Below are positions 16,322 to 26,894 of a stretch of 64,000 bases of DNA, piece after piece (the first letter of the stretch is position 1; each line of letters starts with the position of its first letter). A program made the translations under genes and the position numbers. Origin of the DNA: Massilia sp. IC2-477 (lineage in GTDB: Bacteria; Pseudomonadota; Gammaproteobacteria; Burkholderiales; Burkholderiaceae_D); NCBI RefSeq assembly GCF_020707265.1, contig NZ_JAJFEQ010000015.1:34591-98590 (forward strand). The letters run 5' to 3'. Under the pieces are notes generated by a model. That model made no database searches and was not told the origin of the DNA. It saw nothing but the letters and a program-made list of their open reading frames with translations.

Positions 16322-17965
16322 ATGAAAACCATCACCTTGCCCCCCTCCCTCCGTGCGCTCCTGCTGGCCCTGTGCTGCAGCGGCGCTTTCGCGGCCCCGG
16401 CTGAGCACAAGGAATTCGAAGCCACCCTGCACGCGCCCTTCCGGGCCGAGCAGGCGGACGCGCGCCGAACCTTCAGCCTGAACTTCAGCTATCCCGGACT
16501 GGAACAGCCGGCGACCGTCTACTGGAAACTGGAACTGCTGAACCCGGAAAAGCGCATTGTCCAGGTCTGGCGCGGCAGCAGCGCCTTCACCGGCGAAGAC
16601 GTCCCGGCACAGGTCGTGTGGAACGGCCGCATCAAGGGCGCCCCGGCCCCAGCCGGCCTGTACACGGTACGCATGCGCGCCATCCTGCGCGGCGTCCACC
16701 ACGACGACCGGCATGGCGCTGTGGAGCAGGACTGGCAGATCGCGGTCGGTTCTCAGCCGGCGGCGCGCATGCCGCGCTTCGCGCCGCTGCCCGATGGCCG
16801 CGCCCGGCGCGACGGCGTGCCGATGGCGCCGGCCGCCGCCTCGCTTCCCTATACCGTCTATCTCGCCAACCTGCACAGCCAGAGCAACCACAGCGACGGC
16901 GGCGGCGCCCTCGACGACTGCAAGGGCGCGCAGGACCCGCTCAAGGCAAAGTACGGCCCGGAAGCCGCCTTTGCCTACGCCCGCGGGCGCGGCCTCGACA
17001 TCCTGGCCGTTTCGGAACACAACCACATGTATGACGGCTCGGACGGCACCAACCTGGAGGGCGACCCGACCAAGGCCAAGGACCTGTTCAAGGCCGGCCT
17101 GGCCAGCGCGGCCGCCTTCAACGCCACCAAGCCCGGCTTCCTGGCGCTGTACGGCATGGAGTGGGGCGTCATCAACAACGGTGGCCACATCAACATCTTC
17201 AACAGCGACGAGCTGCTGGGCTGGGAAAGCAATGCCCTGGGCGAGCTGATGGCCGATACGCGCACCCCGCGCAACGACTACGCCGCGCTGTACTCCCTGA
17301 TGCGCCAGCGCGGCTGGGTCGGGCAGTTCAACCATCCCTCGCACAGCGGCCAGTTCATCGTCAACGGCGTGCCGCTCGGGTACACCCCGGACGGCGACGA
17401 AGCGATGGCGCTGTGCGAGGTGATGAACAGCACCGCGTTCTCCGTCAATGACAGCGAGACCGAAAAACGCCGCAGTAACTTCGAGCAGGCCTGCAACCGC
17501 CTGCTGGAAGCGGGCTACCACGTCGCCTTCAGCACCAACCAGGACAACCACTGCGCCAACTGGGGCGCGTCCTATACCAACCGCACCGGCATCCTGCTGC
17601 CCAACGGGACGGCGCTCACGCGCGACAGTTTTGTCGAGGCGCTCAAGGCGCGGCGCGTGTTCGCGACCATGGACAAGGGCTCGCAGCTGGTGCTCACCGC
17701 GAACGGCAAGCTGATGGGAGAGCGCTTCACCAACCGCGGGCCGCTGAAGCTGGTGGCGAACTTCGCGTCCAGCACCGGCAAGAAGGTGGCGGCGGTGTCG
17801 ATCATGGAGGGTGTGCCGGGACGGAACGGCACGGTGACGGAGGTTTCGAACCTGGCCACGAGCACCTTCACGCCGGCGCCGGGCAAGCACTTCTACTATG
17901 CCAAGGTGACGCAGGAAGACGGCAACGTGTTGTGGTCGGCGCCGGTGTGGGTGACGCAGGAGTAG
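16322..17965 (+). CDS. Secreted PHP-type metallohydrolase (CehA/McbA-like) with N-terminal FlgD-like domain
   Basis: 547 residues with a signal peptide (LRALLLALCCSGAFA-A). Residues ~30-145 look like an Ig/FlgD-type beta-sandwich (TVYWKLELLNPEKRIVQVWRG, APAGLYTVRMRAI). From residue ~178 a PHP-like amidohydrolase fold follows: NLHSQSNHSDG, a variant of the metal-binding HxH...SDG opening, then DILAVSEHNHMY, YGMEWGV, FNHPSHSGQF and FSTNQDNHCANWG, all plausible metal ligands. The C-terminal ~100 residues are another beta domain. Family members hydrolyse phosphoesters or carbamates; the substrate here is unknown. No Shine-Dalgarno sequence is visible within 15 bases of the ATG, but the signal peptide supports the start. 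Its TAG stop lies inside repeat copy 2. Confidence 0.75.
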   Translation: MKTITLPPSLRALLLALCCSGAFAAPAEHKEFEATLHAPFRAEQADARRTFSLNFSYPGLEQPATVYWKLELLNPEKRIVQVWRGSSAFTGEDVPAQVVWNGRIKGAPAPAGLYTVRMRAILRGVHHDDRHGAVEQDWQIAVGSQPAARMPRFAPLPDGRARRDGVPMAPAAASLPYTVYLANLHSQSNHSDGGGALDDCKGAQDPLKAKYGPEAAFAYARGRGLDILAVSEHNHMYDGSDGTNLEGDPTKAKDLFKAGLASAAAFNATKPGFLALYGMEWGVINNGGHINIFNSDELLGWESNALGELMADTRTPRNDYAALYSLMRQRGWVGQFNHPSHSGQFIVNGVPLGYTPDGDEAMALCEVMNSTAFSVNDSETEKRRSNFEQACNRLLEAGYHVAFSTNQDNHCANWGASYTNRTGILLPNGTALTRDSFVEALKARRVFATMDKGSQLVLTANGKLMGERFTNRGPLKLVANFASSTGKKVAAVSIMEGVPGRNGTVTEVSNLATSTFTPAPGKHFYYAKVTQEDGNVLWSAPVWVTQE

Positions 17966-18072
17966 GGTGGGCGGATTCCGCCCACGCGGTGATTGTTATC
18001 GGCTTCTTTTTCGTGTTGGATGATCTTGCGGCTAACTATCGCCGCGTGGGCGGGAGGACCCGCCCACCCTAC
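17962..18072. repeat. GTAGGGTGGGCGG-type inverted repeat element, copy 2
   Basis: A 111-bp element starting GTAGGGTGGGCGGATTCCGCCCAC and ending GTGGGCGGGAGGACCCGCCCACCCTAC. It fills the whole space between two convergent genes: the TAG stop of the PHP-type gene (17963-17965) is part of its first six bases, and the TMEM165-like stop begins 5 bp past its right end. It may act as a bidirectional transcript-end structure. Confidence 0.85.
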
Positions 18073-18076
18073 AAGG

Positions 18077-18652
18077 TCAAAAGCCGAGTGATTCACCGGC
18101 GCCGAGCAGCGTAGCGATACCCAGCACCGCGAAGATCAGGGCCGCCAGACCGTGCACCAGCGTCAGCGGCACGCGCTTGGCGATGCGCTCGCCGAAGATC
18201 ACCGCCGGCACGTTCGCCAGCATCATGCCGAAGGTGGTGCCGGCGACCACCGCCGCCATCGATTCGTAGCGCGCCGCCAGGGCCACGGTCGCGACCTGGG
18301 TCTTGTCGCCCATCTCGGCGACAAAGAAGGCGAGCAGGGTGGTGAGGAATACGCCGTAGCGCGCCAGCGGGGTATCGTTCGGGTCGATCTCGTCGGGGAT
18401 CATGGTCCAGGCAGCCATGCCGAGGAAGGACAGGCCCAGCACCCAGCGCATCGTGTTCGGTCCCAATAGTTCGCTCACCAGGGCGCCCACCGCGGCGGCA
18501 AAGGCGTGGTTGGCGATGGTCGCGACAAAAATACCGAATACGATCGGCAGCGGGCGGCGGAAACGGGCGGCGAGCAGGAAAGCCAGCAGCTGGGTCTTGT
18601 CGCCGATCTCGGCAAGTCCCACGATGCCGGTCGAGACGAGGAAGGCGTCCAT
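18077..18652 (-). CDS. TMEM165/GDT1 (UPF0016) family manganese exporter
   Basis: 191 residues from ATG 18652. Two repeats each carry the family signature E-x-G-D-K-T (GLAEIGDKTQLLAFLLAARF near the N-terminus and VAEMGDKTQVATVALAARY in the second half). About six membrane helices surround them. Bacterial relatives (MntX/MneA type) export Mn2+ or exchange divalent cations for protons across the inner membrane. The length is normal. A longer in-frame extension upstream has no hydrophobic start and is unlikely. No yybP-ykoY manganese riboswitch is evident in the ~110 bp upstream. It converges with the PHP-type gene across repeat copy 2. Confidence 0.9.
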   Translation of the reverse strand: MDAFLVSTGIVGLAEIGDKTQLLAFLLAARFRRPLPIVFGIFVATIANHAFAAAVGALVSELLGPNTMRWVLGLSFLGMAAWTMIPDEIDPNDTPLARYGVFLTTLLAFFVAEMGDKTQVATVALAARYESMAAVVAGTTFGMMLANVPAVIFGERIAKRVPLTLVHGLAALIFAVLGIATLLGAGESLGF

Positions 18653-18798
18653 GCAGTGGCGGTGCGTCTGGTGCAAAGCCGGATCATAGCAGAGGCAGCT
18701 GTCCTTACAGCGCGCTCCAGGCGGGCGCTTGCGCTTTTCCGGCACGGTTGAAAGTGCTATCCTGCCTGCGCCCTCAGCCGACCCTTCCACGAGAGACC

Positions 18799-20652
18799 AT
18801 GAAGACAAGCACCCTGCTGCGCGCCACTGCCTGCGCCTTTATCTGCCAGTGGAGCGCCTACGCGTTCGCACTCGATCCCCTCAGCTACGCCAAGTACGAC
18901 CAGGTCAAGACTACGGCCCTGCACCTGGACCTGAAGGCCGACTTCAGCCGCAAGACCCTGGCCGGCTACGCCGACCTGACGCTGAACTGGATCGACAAGA
19001 AGGCGACCACGCTCGACCTGGACACCCGCGAACTGAACATCTCCAAGATCGAGGCGCAGGATGCGAAAGGCGCCTGGGCTCCTGTGAAGTACACCCTCGA
19101 CAAGCTCGATGCCGAGAAAGGCCAGGCCCTGCACATCGCGCTGCCCGGCCAGCCGGCCAAAGTGCGCATCCACTACCAGACTTCGCCGACCGCGCCGGCG
19201 CTGCAGTGGCTGACCCCGAAGCAGACCATGTCGGGCAAGTACCCGTTCATGTTCAGCCAGTCGCAGCCGATCGCCGCGCGCTCCTTCGTGCCGGTCCAGG
19301 ACACCCCGGCGGTGCGCTTCACCTATACCGCACGCATCCAGGCGCCGGAAGGCATGCGCGTCGTGATGAGCGCCGATAACGATCCGAAGGCGACGGGCAA
19401 GGGCGGCTGGAAGTTCACCATGCCGCAGCCGGTGCCGTCCTACCTGATCGCGATCGGCATCGGAGAATTGGAAGCGCGCACCCTGGGCGGCCGCACCGGC
19501 GTCTACGCCGAGCCGATGCGCATCAAGGCTGCCGAGTACGAGCTGGCCGATACCGAGAAAATGGTGGCTGCGGCCGAATCGCTGTACGGCCCGTATCGCT
19601 GGGGACGTTACGACATGCTGGTGCTGCCGCCGTCCTTCCCGATCGGCGGCATGGAGAATCCGCGCCTGACCTTCCTGACCCCGACCATGATCGCGGGCGA
19701 CCGCAGCCTGGTCGACCTGGTCTCGCACGAGCTGGCGCACAGCTGGTCGGGCAACCTGGTGACCAACGCCTCGTGGAAGCACTGGTGGCTCAACGAAGGC
19801 TTCACCACCTACGTCACCACCCGTATCCTGGAGAAGCTCTACGGCGAGGAAGTGGCGACCATGAACCTGCAGCTGGAGCAGGAAGAGGCGCTGGATTCGC
19901 TCAAGGATATCCCGAAGGCCAAGCAGGCCCTGGTGACGCGCGACCCGGACACCTCGAGCGCCAACTATACGGATGAAGGCCTGGCCTATCCGAAGGGCGC
20001 CTGGTTCCTGCGCACGCTGGAACAGCGCGCCGGCCGCGCCGCCTTCGACCCCTTCCTGCGCGGTTGGTTCGACCAGCACGCCTTCCAGAGCGTGACCACC
20101 GACCAGTTCGTGCAATACCTGCGCACCAATCTGCTCGCGAAGAATCCGAAGATCATGAGCGACGCGGAGCTGGACGAGTGGCTGTACGGCCCCGGCATCC
20201 CGGCCAGCGCCAAGAAGGCCGTCTCGACCCGCCTGGCAAAGCTGAACGACACCACCGCACGCTGGCTCAAGGGCGAGATCACCACCGCCCAACTGCCAGC
20301 CAAGCAATGGAACGCCGCCGAGTGGATGAAGTTCCTGAACGACATCGACAACAAGGCGAATGCCGCCAAACTCGAAGAGCTGGACAAGGCCTATGGCCTG
20401 GCCAAGACTGGCAACAATGAAGTGGCCTTCCGCTTCTACCGCGCCGCTGTGCATGCCGGTTACCGTGCGATCCGTCCGAACCTGGAAGCCTTCCTGATGA
20501 GCGTGGGTCGCCAGAAATTCGTGGTGCCGCTGTACGGCGCGCTGCGCGCAAATAGCGAGGACCGCGCCTGGGCCGAGCGCGTCTACAAGGCCGCGCGCGA
20601 GCGCTACCACCCGGAGACGCAGGGCAGCGTCGACAAACAGATGAACAAATAA
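18799..20652 (+). CDS. Exported M1 family metallo-aminopeptidase (LTA4H/cold-active aminopeptidase type)
   Basis: 617 residues from ATG 18799, with GAGAG just upstream. The signal peptide (LRATACAFICQWSAYAFA-L) implies a periplasmic enzyme. The N-terminal beta domain is followed by the aminopeptidase exopeptidase motif GGMENPRLTF. The zinc site HELAHSWSGNLV spans His310, Glu311 and His314, with the third ligand in WLNEGFTTY (Glu333); the H-E-x-x-H-18-E spacing is exact. The helical C-terminal part (FVVPLYGALRA, ending in ARERYHPETQG) matches the leukotriene-A4-hydrolase C-terminal domain. It removes N-terminal residues from peptides. It is followed 25 bp later by a beta-lactamase-fold hydrolase gene on the same strand, likely cotranscribed. 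Confidence 0.92.
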   Translation: MKTSTLLRATACAFICQWSAYAFALDPLSYAKYDQVKTTALHLDLKADFSRKTLAGYADLTLNWIDKKATTLDLDTRELNISKIEAQDAKGAWAPVKYTLDKLDAEKGQALHIALPGQPAKVRIHYQTSPTAPALQWLTPKQTMSGKYPFMFSQSQPIAARSFVPVQDTPAVRFTYTARIQAPEGMRVVMSADNDPKATGKGGWKFTMPQPVPSYLIAIGIGELEARTLGGRTGVYAEPMRIKAAEYELADTEKMVAAAESLYGPYRWGRYDMLVLPPSFPIGGMENPRLTFLTPTMIAGDRSLVDLVSHELAHSWSGNLVTNASWKHWWLNEGFTTYVTTRILEKLYGEEVATMNLQLEQEEALDSLKDIPKAKQALVTRDPDTSSANYTDEGLAYPKGAWFLRTLEQRAGRAAFDPFLRGWFDQHAFQSVTTDQFVQYLRTNLLAKNPKIMSDAELDEWLYGPGIPASAKKAVSTRLAKLNDTTARWLKGEITTAQLPAKQWNAAEWMKFLNDIDNKANAAKLEELDKAYGLAKTGNNEVAFRFYRAAVHAGYRAIRPNLEAFLMSVGRQKFVVPLYGALRANSEDRAWAERVYKAARERYHPETQGSVDKQMNK

Positions 20653-20677
20653 CGAGGGGATGAAGAGAGTGTTTTCA

Positions 20678-22270
20678 ATGAACCGAATCGCAGCCGCGGT
20701 CCTGATCGCGTTTTCCGCCACTGGCGCGGTGTTTGCACAAGAAGCGGCGCCCGCTAGCGCAATCCAAGCGCCTGCCTACAACCTGAAAGCCGATGTCGAA
20801 CGCGTCATGAAAGAATTCGACGTGCCCGGCATCGCCATTGCCGTGGTCAAGGACGGCAAGGTCCTGGCCGCCGAAGGCTTCGGCGTGCGCAAGCGCGGCG
20901 AGCCGGCGCCGGTCGACGGCAAGACCATCTTCGAGATCGCCTCGAACTCCAAGGCCTTCACCGCCGCCGCCCTGGCCATGCTGGTCGACCAGGGCAAGCT
21001 GGCCTGGGATGACCCGGTGATCAAGCACCTCCCGGATTTCCGCATGTACGACGCCTACGTCACGGCCGAGATGACCATCCGCGACCTGCTGGTCCACCGT
21101 AGCGGCCTGGGACTGGGCGCGGGTGACCTGATGTGGTGGCCGACCACCAACTTCAGCACCGACGAGATCATCCACAACCTCCGCTACATCAAGCCGGCTA
21201 CCAGCTTCCGTAGTGCTTACGCCTACGACAACCTGCTGTACATCGTCGCCGGCAAGATCATCGCCGCCAAGTCCGGTAAAAGCTGGGGCGAGACCATGCA
21301 TGAGTGGATCCTGAAGCCAGTCGGCATGGCGAACACCACCACCAGCCTGGACGAGAACAAGCAGTTCGCCAACGTCTCGGCGCCGCACAGCAAGATCAAC
21401 GGCAAGGCAGTGCCGGTGAAACCGATGCCGGTGGCGAACGCGGTCGGTGCGGTCGGCATCAACACCAATGCCGAGGACATCGCGCGCTGGATGCAGGTGC
21501 TGCTCGATAACGGCAAGATCGGCGGGGATAAGCGCCTGTGGTCGGACAAGCAGGCGCGCGAGATGTGGACCGCGCAGACCCCGATGACCATCAGCACGCC
21601 GCGCCCGCCGCTGGCGGCCACCAGGCCGAACTTCTACGCCTACGGCCTGGGCTTCCAGCTGCGCGACTACCAGGGCAAGCTGGTCGCCATGCACGGCGGC
21701 GCGCTACAGGGTTTCTATACCCGCGTGCTGCTGGTGCCGGAAGCGAAGCTGGGCATCGCGATCTTCACCAACGCCGAAAGCGGCCCGTCGCTCAACGCGC
21801 TGCAGTACCGTCTGCTGGACCAGCACCTGGGTGCGGCGCCGACCGACTGGATCGGCCGCATCGCCGACATCGACCGCGAGAACCAGGCCAAGGAAGCGGC
21901 CCGCGTGAAGGGCGAGGCAGCTTCGCGCGCGGCGGCGTCGAAGCCCTCGCTGCCGCTGGCCTCGTATGAGGGAGAGTATGAGGATGTCTGGTACGGCAAG
22001 GCGAATATCAAGCGCGTCAACAACAAGCTGGTGCTGTCGTTTGCAAAGACGCCGGACCTGACGGGGGAGATGGAGCACTTCCAGCACGACACCTTCATCG
22101 TGCGCTGGAAGGAACGCAACTTCAACGCCGACGCCTACGTGACCTTCTCGCTGGACCACGACGGCAGCATCGAACGGGTGCGCATGAAGCCGGTGTCGAC
22201 GGAGACGGACTTCAGCTATGACTTCCAGGATTTGCTGTTTGTGCCGGTGAAGAAAGAGAAGAAGAGCTGA
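20678..22270 (+). CDS. Exported serine hydrolase, class C beta-lactamase fold (PF00144) with DUF3471-like tail
   Basis: 530 residues from ATG 20678, with GAGAG 8 bases upstream. An ATG six codons earlier (20660) has its GAGG almost touching the start and is less likely. Signal peptide MNRIAAAVLIAFSATGAVFA. The SxxK motif is in IASNSKAFT (Ser89, Lys92), YxN is in SAYAYDNLLY, and a third-motif equivalent is MHGGALQGFYT. The C-terminal ~110 residues (YEGEYEDVWYGKANIKRVNNKLVL) resemble the DUF3471 lipocalin-like domain often attached to such hydrolases. The likely role is an esterase, D-aminopeptidase or penicillin-binding relative rather than an antibiotic-resistance enzyme; the exact substrate cannot be read. 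Confidence 0.9.
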   Translation: MNRIAAAVLIAFSATGAVFAQEAAPASAIQAPAYNLKADVERVMKEFDVPGIAIAVVKDGKVLAAEGFGVRKRGEPAPVDGKTIFEIASNSKAFTAAALAMLVDQGKLAWDDPVIKHLPDFRMYDAYVTAEMTIRDLLVHRSGLGLGAGDLMWWPTTNFSTDEIIHNLRYIKPATSFRSAYAYDNLLYIVAGKIIAAKSGKSWGETMHEWILKPVGMANTTTSLDENKQFANVSAPHSKINGKAVPVKPMPVANAVGAVGINTNAEDIARWMQVLLDNGKIGGDKRLWSDKQAREMWTAQTPMTISTPRPPLAATRPNFYAYGLGFQLRDYQGKLVAMHGGALQGFYTRVLLVPEAKLGIAIFTNAESGPSLNALQYRLLDQHLGAAPTDWIGRIADIDRENQAKEAARVKGEAASRAAASKPSLPLASYEGEYEDVWYGKANIKRVNNKLVLSFAKTPDLTGEMEHFQHDTFIVRWKERNFNADAYVTFSLDHDGSIERVRMKPVSTETDFSYDFQDLLFVPVKKEKKS

Positions 22271-22283
22271 TGTGAAGCTGGTT

Positions 22284-22364
22284 GCCCGCGTGGGCAGGAG
22301 ACCGTAATCTGGTCCACAGGACCAGATTACCCCTACGTAGGGTGGGCGGGTTTCCCGCCCACGC
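22284..22364. repeat. GTAGGGTGGGCGG-type element, copy 3 (partial), with a 12-bp perfect palindrome
   Basis: Right part: GTAGGGTGGGCGGG-TTT-CCCGCCCACGC (22337-22364). To the left is a short GCCCGCGTGGGC hairpin (22284-22295), apparently a decayed outer arm. Between them is GTAATCTGGTCC-ACA-GGACCAGATTAC (22304-22330), a perfect 12-bp stem with a 3-base loop. It lies between two convergent genes, 14 bp past the beta-lactamase-fold gene. Confidence 0.8.
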
Positions 22365-22379
22365 AGACACCGAAACGCC

Positions 22380-23951
22380 TTACTTCCCGCCCCACACCTT
22401 CATCATATCCTCCGACCCCTGCGTTCGAATCCCGTTATCCGACAGGATCCCTTCGGTCGCATCCAGCGCCGCCTTGCGCGGCAGGATCAGGTTCTCGCCG
22501 AAGCGCTGGTCGAACTTGAACACCACGAATTCATCCTTCAGGTCGCGCAGCACCGTCACCAGGTGGGCCAGGCTGCGGATCCTGGTGCCGTTCACCGATT
22601 CCACCACCGAGCCGAAGCGGTTGCTGTAGCCGGTCACCAGCTTGTGCGGGAAGAACGGGCCGCTGATCACCACCAGTTCCTCGCGCGCCGCATCGGGCGA
22701 ATCGCCGCGCTGCGTCATCAGGGGGCTGTCGTTGAAGGCGTAGACGTTGGCCATCGGTGCGCTCGAGGCCAGGAAGGACAGGAACTCGTTGGTCGCGCGG
22801 GTGAACACCACCGGGCCGTACACGAAGTAGGACGGGTAGCCGCCGTTCAGGTCCGGGATCAGGAGCGGACGCGGGCCGCTGGTCGGCACCTCGATCTTGA
22901 CCGGTTTGCCGCCGCGGATGACCGTCATCGGCACCTTGCCGTTCTTCGCCAGCTGCTGGATGCGGTACTGGAAGCGCACGCGCAGGTTCGCGCCCAGCTT
23001 GACCATGCCCTGGTTGTCGATCGGGTATTCGCCGATGTGGGTGATGATGTCGCCTTCCTTCAGCGGCCAGCTGGCGTCCGTCTTGTACGGACGGTGCACC
23101 AGCGCGCCTTCCACCGACTTGTCGATCTTCAGGTACTGGCGCAGGGCCGGGTTTTCCAGCGTCTGCACGCTGTCGTGCAGCAGCGGCTTGCCGTCGTAGC
23201 GGCCATCGGCCACGTCTTTCAGGAACAGCTCGATCTCTTCGTTCGGGATCACGTAGCCGATGTTCTGGGCATTGGCCGCCATCGAGAAGGCCAGGCCGAT
23301 CATCTTGTCGCCCGCGATCACCGGGCCGCCGCTGTTGCCCGGGTTGATCGGCGCGTCGATCTGGATGCGCAGGCCCGAGCTGAACGAGCCGTAGCCGACG
23401 AACTCCACGCGCGAGACGATGCCGCGGGTGGTCGACAGCGAGTTGCCGCCCACCGGGTAACCGTAGGCGAATACCGCTTCGCGTACGTCCGGCAGCACGG
23501 CGGCGCGCTGTACCGGCGGACGCTTGTCGAAGAAGGATGGATCGTCCAGTTCCAGCACGGCCAGGTCGAGGCCGCGCGCCAGCGCGATCACCTTGGCCGA
23601 CACCTTGTCGCCCGACTGGCTGGCCTGCACCTCGACCTGGCTGGCATAGCCGACCACGTGGGCATTGGTCAGGATGCGCTTGCCCTCGATGATCACACCG
23701 GAGCCGGTCACGTCGGCCGGCGACTGCTTGGACCAGGGCTTGTACGGGTCCGGACGGCGCACGGTGGCGAAGATCTTGACCACCGAATTCTCGATCGCCG
23801 GCAGGGCGGGCGCGGTGGTGGCGGAAGGCGTTGCGACGGCGGGTGACGGCGGGGTTCCCGGCGTCGGGCTTGGCGGCGGGGTGGTGTCTTGTGCGTGGAC
23901 GAGGCCGGCCAGGGCGAATGCCACGGCGGCGGCGAGGCGTGCGGTTTTCAT
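22380..23951 (-). CDS. Exported Deg-type serine protease with PDZ-like domain
   Basis: 523 residues from ATG 23951. Signal peptide (RLAAAVAFALAGLVHA-Q) and a Pro/Thr-rich linker (TTPPPSPTPGTPPSPA) precede an S1C trypsin-fold domain. The catalytic triad is His in LTNAHVVGYAS, Asp in DLAVLELDD and Ser in INPGNSGGPV. A PDZ-like segment follows (EGDIITHIGEYPIDNQGMVKLG). The last ~150 residues are a further domain like that of plant Deg9-type enzymes rather than a second ordinary PDZ (inference from length and LNGGYPSYFVYGPVVF). The role is periplasmic protein quality control or regulated proteolysis. It differs from classical DegP, which has two canonical PDZ domains and ~470 residues. Confidence 0.88.
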   Translation of the reverse strand: MKTARLAAAVAFALAGLVHAQDTTPPPSPTPGTPPSPAVATPSATTAPALPAIENSVVKIFATVRRPDPYKPWSKQSPADVTGSGVIIEGKRILTNAHVVGYASQVEVQASQSGDKVSAKVIALARGLDLAVLELDDPSFFDKRPPVQRAAVLPDVREAVFAYGYPVGGNSLSTTRGIVSRVEFVGYGSFSSGLRIQIDAPINPGNSGGPVIAGDKMIGLAFSMAANAQNIGYVIPNEEIELFLKDVADGRYDGKPLLHDSVQTLENPALRQYLKIDKSVEGALVHRPYKTDASWPLKEGDIITHIGEYPIDNQGMVKLGANLRVRFQYRIQQLAKNGKVPMTVIRGGKPVKIEVPTSGPRPLLIPDLNGGYPSYFVYGPVVFTRATNEFLSFLASSAPMANVYAFNDSPLMTQRGDSPDAAREELVVISGPFFPHKLVTGYSNRFGSVVESVNGTRIRSLAHLVTVLRDLKDEFVVFKFDQRFGENLILPRKAALDATEGILSDNGIRTQGSEDMMKVWGGK

Positions 23952-24033
23952 GGGTTCCTTCGGTCGGTACAAATAAGCGAGTGGCAAGAATATACACGCT
24001 CGCCGCCGAAGGAAATACACAAAATTTCACGAT

Positions 24034-24052
24034 GGGGGAGGGCGGCTCCCCC
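24034..24052 (-). terminator. Possible hairpin terminator after the methyltransferase gene
   Basis: GGGGGAG-GGCGG-CTCCCCC forms a 7-bp stem 8 bp past the minus-strand stop. Only a weak T-rich stretch (ATTTT) follows about 10 bases later, so the call is tentative. Confidence 0.4.
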
Positions 24053-24059
24053 GCTGTGC

Positions 24060-24854
24060 TTACTGCTTGACGAACTTGAGCGTCATGCGGTCGCTCTCGC
24101 CGATCGCCATGTACTTCTCGCGGTCCTTGTCCTTGTTGGCCAGTACTGGCGGCAGGGTCCATACACCCTTCTCGTGATCGGCCTTGTCCTTCGGGTTGGC
24201 GTTCACTTCCGACTTGCCCGCCAGCTTGAAGCCCTGGCCTTCCACCAGCTTGATCACCCAGGCTTCATGCACATAGCCGCTCGAGGCCTTGGCGTCCTGC
24301 GTCATCGCTGCCGGCAGGCGGTGGTCGACGATGCCCAGCACGCCGCCCGGTTTCAGGACCTTGTGGATTTCCTTGAAGGTGTTCTTCAGGGCGTCTTCGC
24401 CGTTGCCGACCCAGTTGTGCAGGTTGCGGAAGGTGAGCACCATGTCGACGCTGTTCGGAGCCGCGATCTGGTAGGTGGCCGGCGGTTCAAACACGGCTGG
24501 GACCACCTTGTCGTAGAGGGCCGGGGCCGCATCGAACTTCGCCTTGAGCGCCATACCGCCGCGCTTTTCCGGCACGAAGGCCTGGCCCGCTGCGATCAGC
24601 TTGCCGTTCTGGCGCAGGTAGGGCGCCAGGATCTCGGTATACCAGCCGCCGCCCGGCGCCAGCTCCACCACCGTCATGTTCGGTTTGATACCGAAGAAAG
24701 TCAGGGTTTCGTAGGGGTGGCGCGCGGCGTCGCGGGCCTTGTTGGCGGCGCTGCGGTGTTCGCCCGCGATGGCGGCTTTCAGGGCATCGTCGGCCTGTGC
24801 TGCGCCGCCGAACAGGGTCGCGGCGATGCCAGCGGCCAGGATCAGTCGTTTCAT
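24060..24854 (-). CDS. Exported class I SAM-dependent methyltransferase-like protein (COG4798 type)
   Basis: 264 residues with a Sec signal peptide (MKRLILAAGIAATLFGGAAQA-D). The body is a Rossmann methyltransferase: motif I VVELAPGGGWYTEILAPYL, a downstream GKLIAAGQ, then VDMVLTFRNLHNW and the GGVLGIVDHR motif after LKPG. This matches the predicted methyltransferase family COG4798, whose members carry signal peptides although S-adenosylmethionine is cytoplasmic. The enzyme's substrate is unknown; it may use the fold for another ligand. It is divergent from the tldD run across ~390 bp that contains the TGTCCG hexamer cluster. Confidence 0.8.
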   Translation of the reverse strand: MKRLILAAGIAATLFGGAAQADDALKAAIAGEHRSAANKARDAARHPYETLTFFGIKPNMTVVELAPGGGWYTEILAPYLRQNGKLIAAGQAFVPEKRGGMALKAKFDAAPALYDKVVPAVFEPPATYQIAAPNSVDMVLTFRNLHNWVGNGEDALKNTFKEIHKVLKPGGVLGIVDHRLPAAMTQDAKASSGYVHEAWVIKLVEGQGFKLAGKSEVNANPKDKADHEKGVWTLPPVLANKDKDREKYMAIGESDRMTLKFVKQ

Positions 24855-24930
24855 CGGTTCGAGGTCTCCATGGTGATTGTGCGCGGACGGGCGGAACGCC
24901 GCCGCCGCGCTGATGATCGGTCAGGCTTTG

Positions 24931-25036
24931 CGGACAGTCAAGCGTTCGTCGCATATGCATATATCAGTCGTCGAGCTGTCCAGACAAGTGTCCGCCTTGG
25001 ATGCCCGGACAGGTGTCCGGACACTTTGCGCGGACA
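24931..25036. promoter_or_regulatory. Cluster of six TGTCCG/CGGACA hexamers upstream of tldD-like gene 1
   Basis: Exact hexamers start at 24931, 24989, 25006, 25014, 25018 and 25031. They include the perfect 10-bp palindrome TGTCCGGACA (25014-25023) and CCGGACA-GG-TGTCCGG (25005-25020). The cluster ends ~37 bp upstream of a good sigma-70 -35 box, where a transcription factor would act. The same hexamer recurs four times at 54945-54991. The regulator is unknown. The rest of this ~390-bp gap holds only the promoter and leader described separately. Confidence 0.5.
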
Positions 25037-25072
25037 GCGGACGTCCACGAAAACAAACACTTGGAAAATGCT

Positions 25073-25100
25073 TTGACATGGCACAACAATTGCCTATTCA
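25073..25100 (+). promoter_or_regulatory. Sigma-70 promoter for the tldD/tldE run
   Basis: TTGACA (25073-25078), 16-bp spacer, TATTCA (25095-25100). It lies ~145 bp upstream of the first TldD start, with AGGAG before ATG 25247. The surrounding sequence is locally AT-richer than the flanks. Confidence 0.6.
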
Positions 25101-25246
25101 AAACGTCAAGTTACTGCTAAGGTTGGCAAGTTTGCCGAGGCCGCATCCAGCCCGGCAAAGACCCTTCATTGCGCCGTAAATACAAGAGCGGGCCGTGTTG
25201 TTGACTGGACCGCTGCCCCAGAAACAGGTTGATTTCAGGAGACACG

Positions 25247-26881
<1,635 letters not shown>

Positions 26882-26894
26882 GGAAGGGACCTTC

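Noticed and set aside
18653..18770. Manganese (yybP-ykoY) riboswitch upstream of the TMEM165-like exporter
   Set aside because: Such exporters often have this riboswitch, but the ~110 bp upstream on the minus strand show no recognisable core of that motif.
20678..22270. Class C antibiotic-resistance beta-lactamase
   Set aside because: The SxxK and YxN motifs fit the wide PF00144 family, but the length (530 residues) and extra lipocalin-like domain fit esterase/peptidase-type members rather than AmpC.
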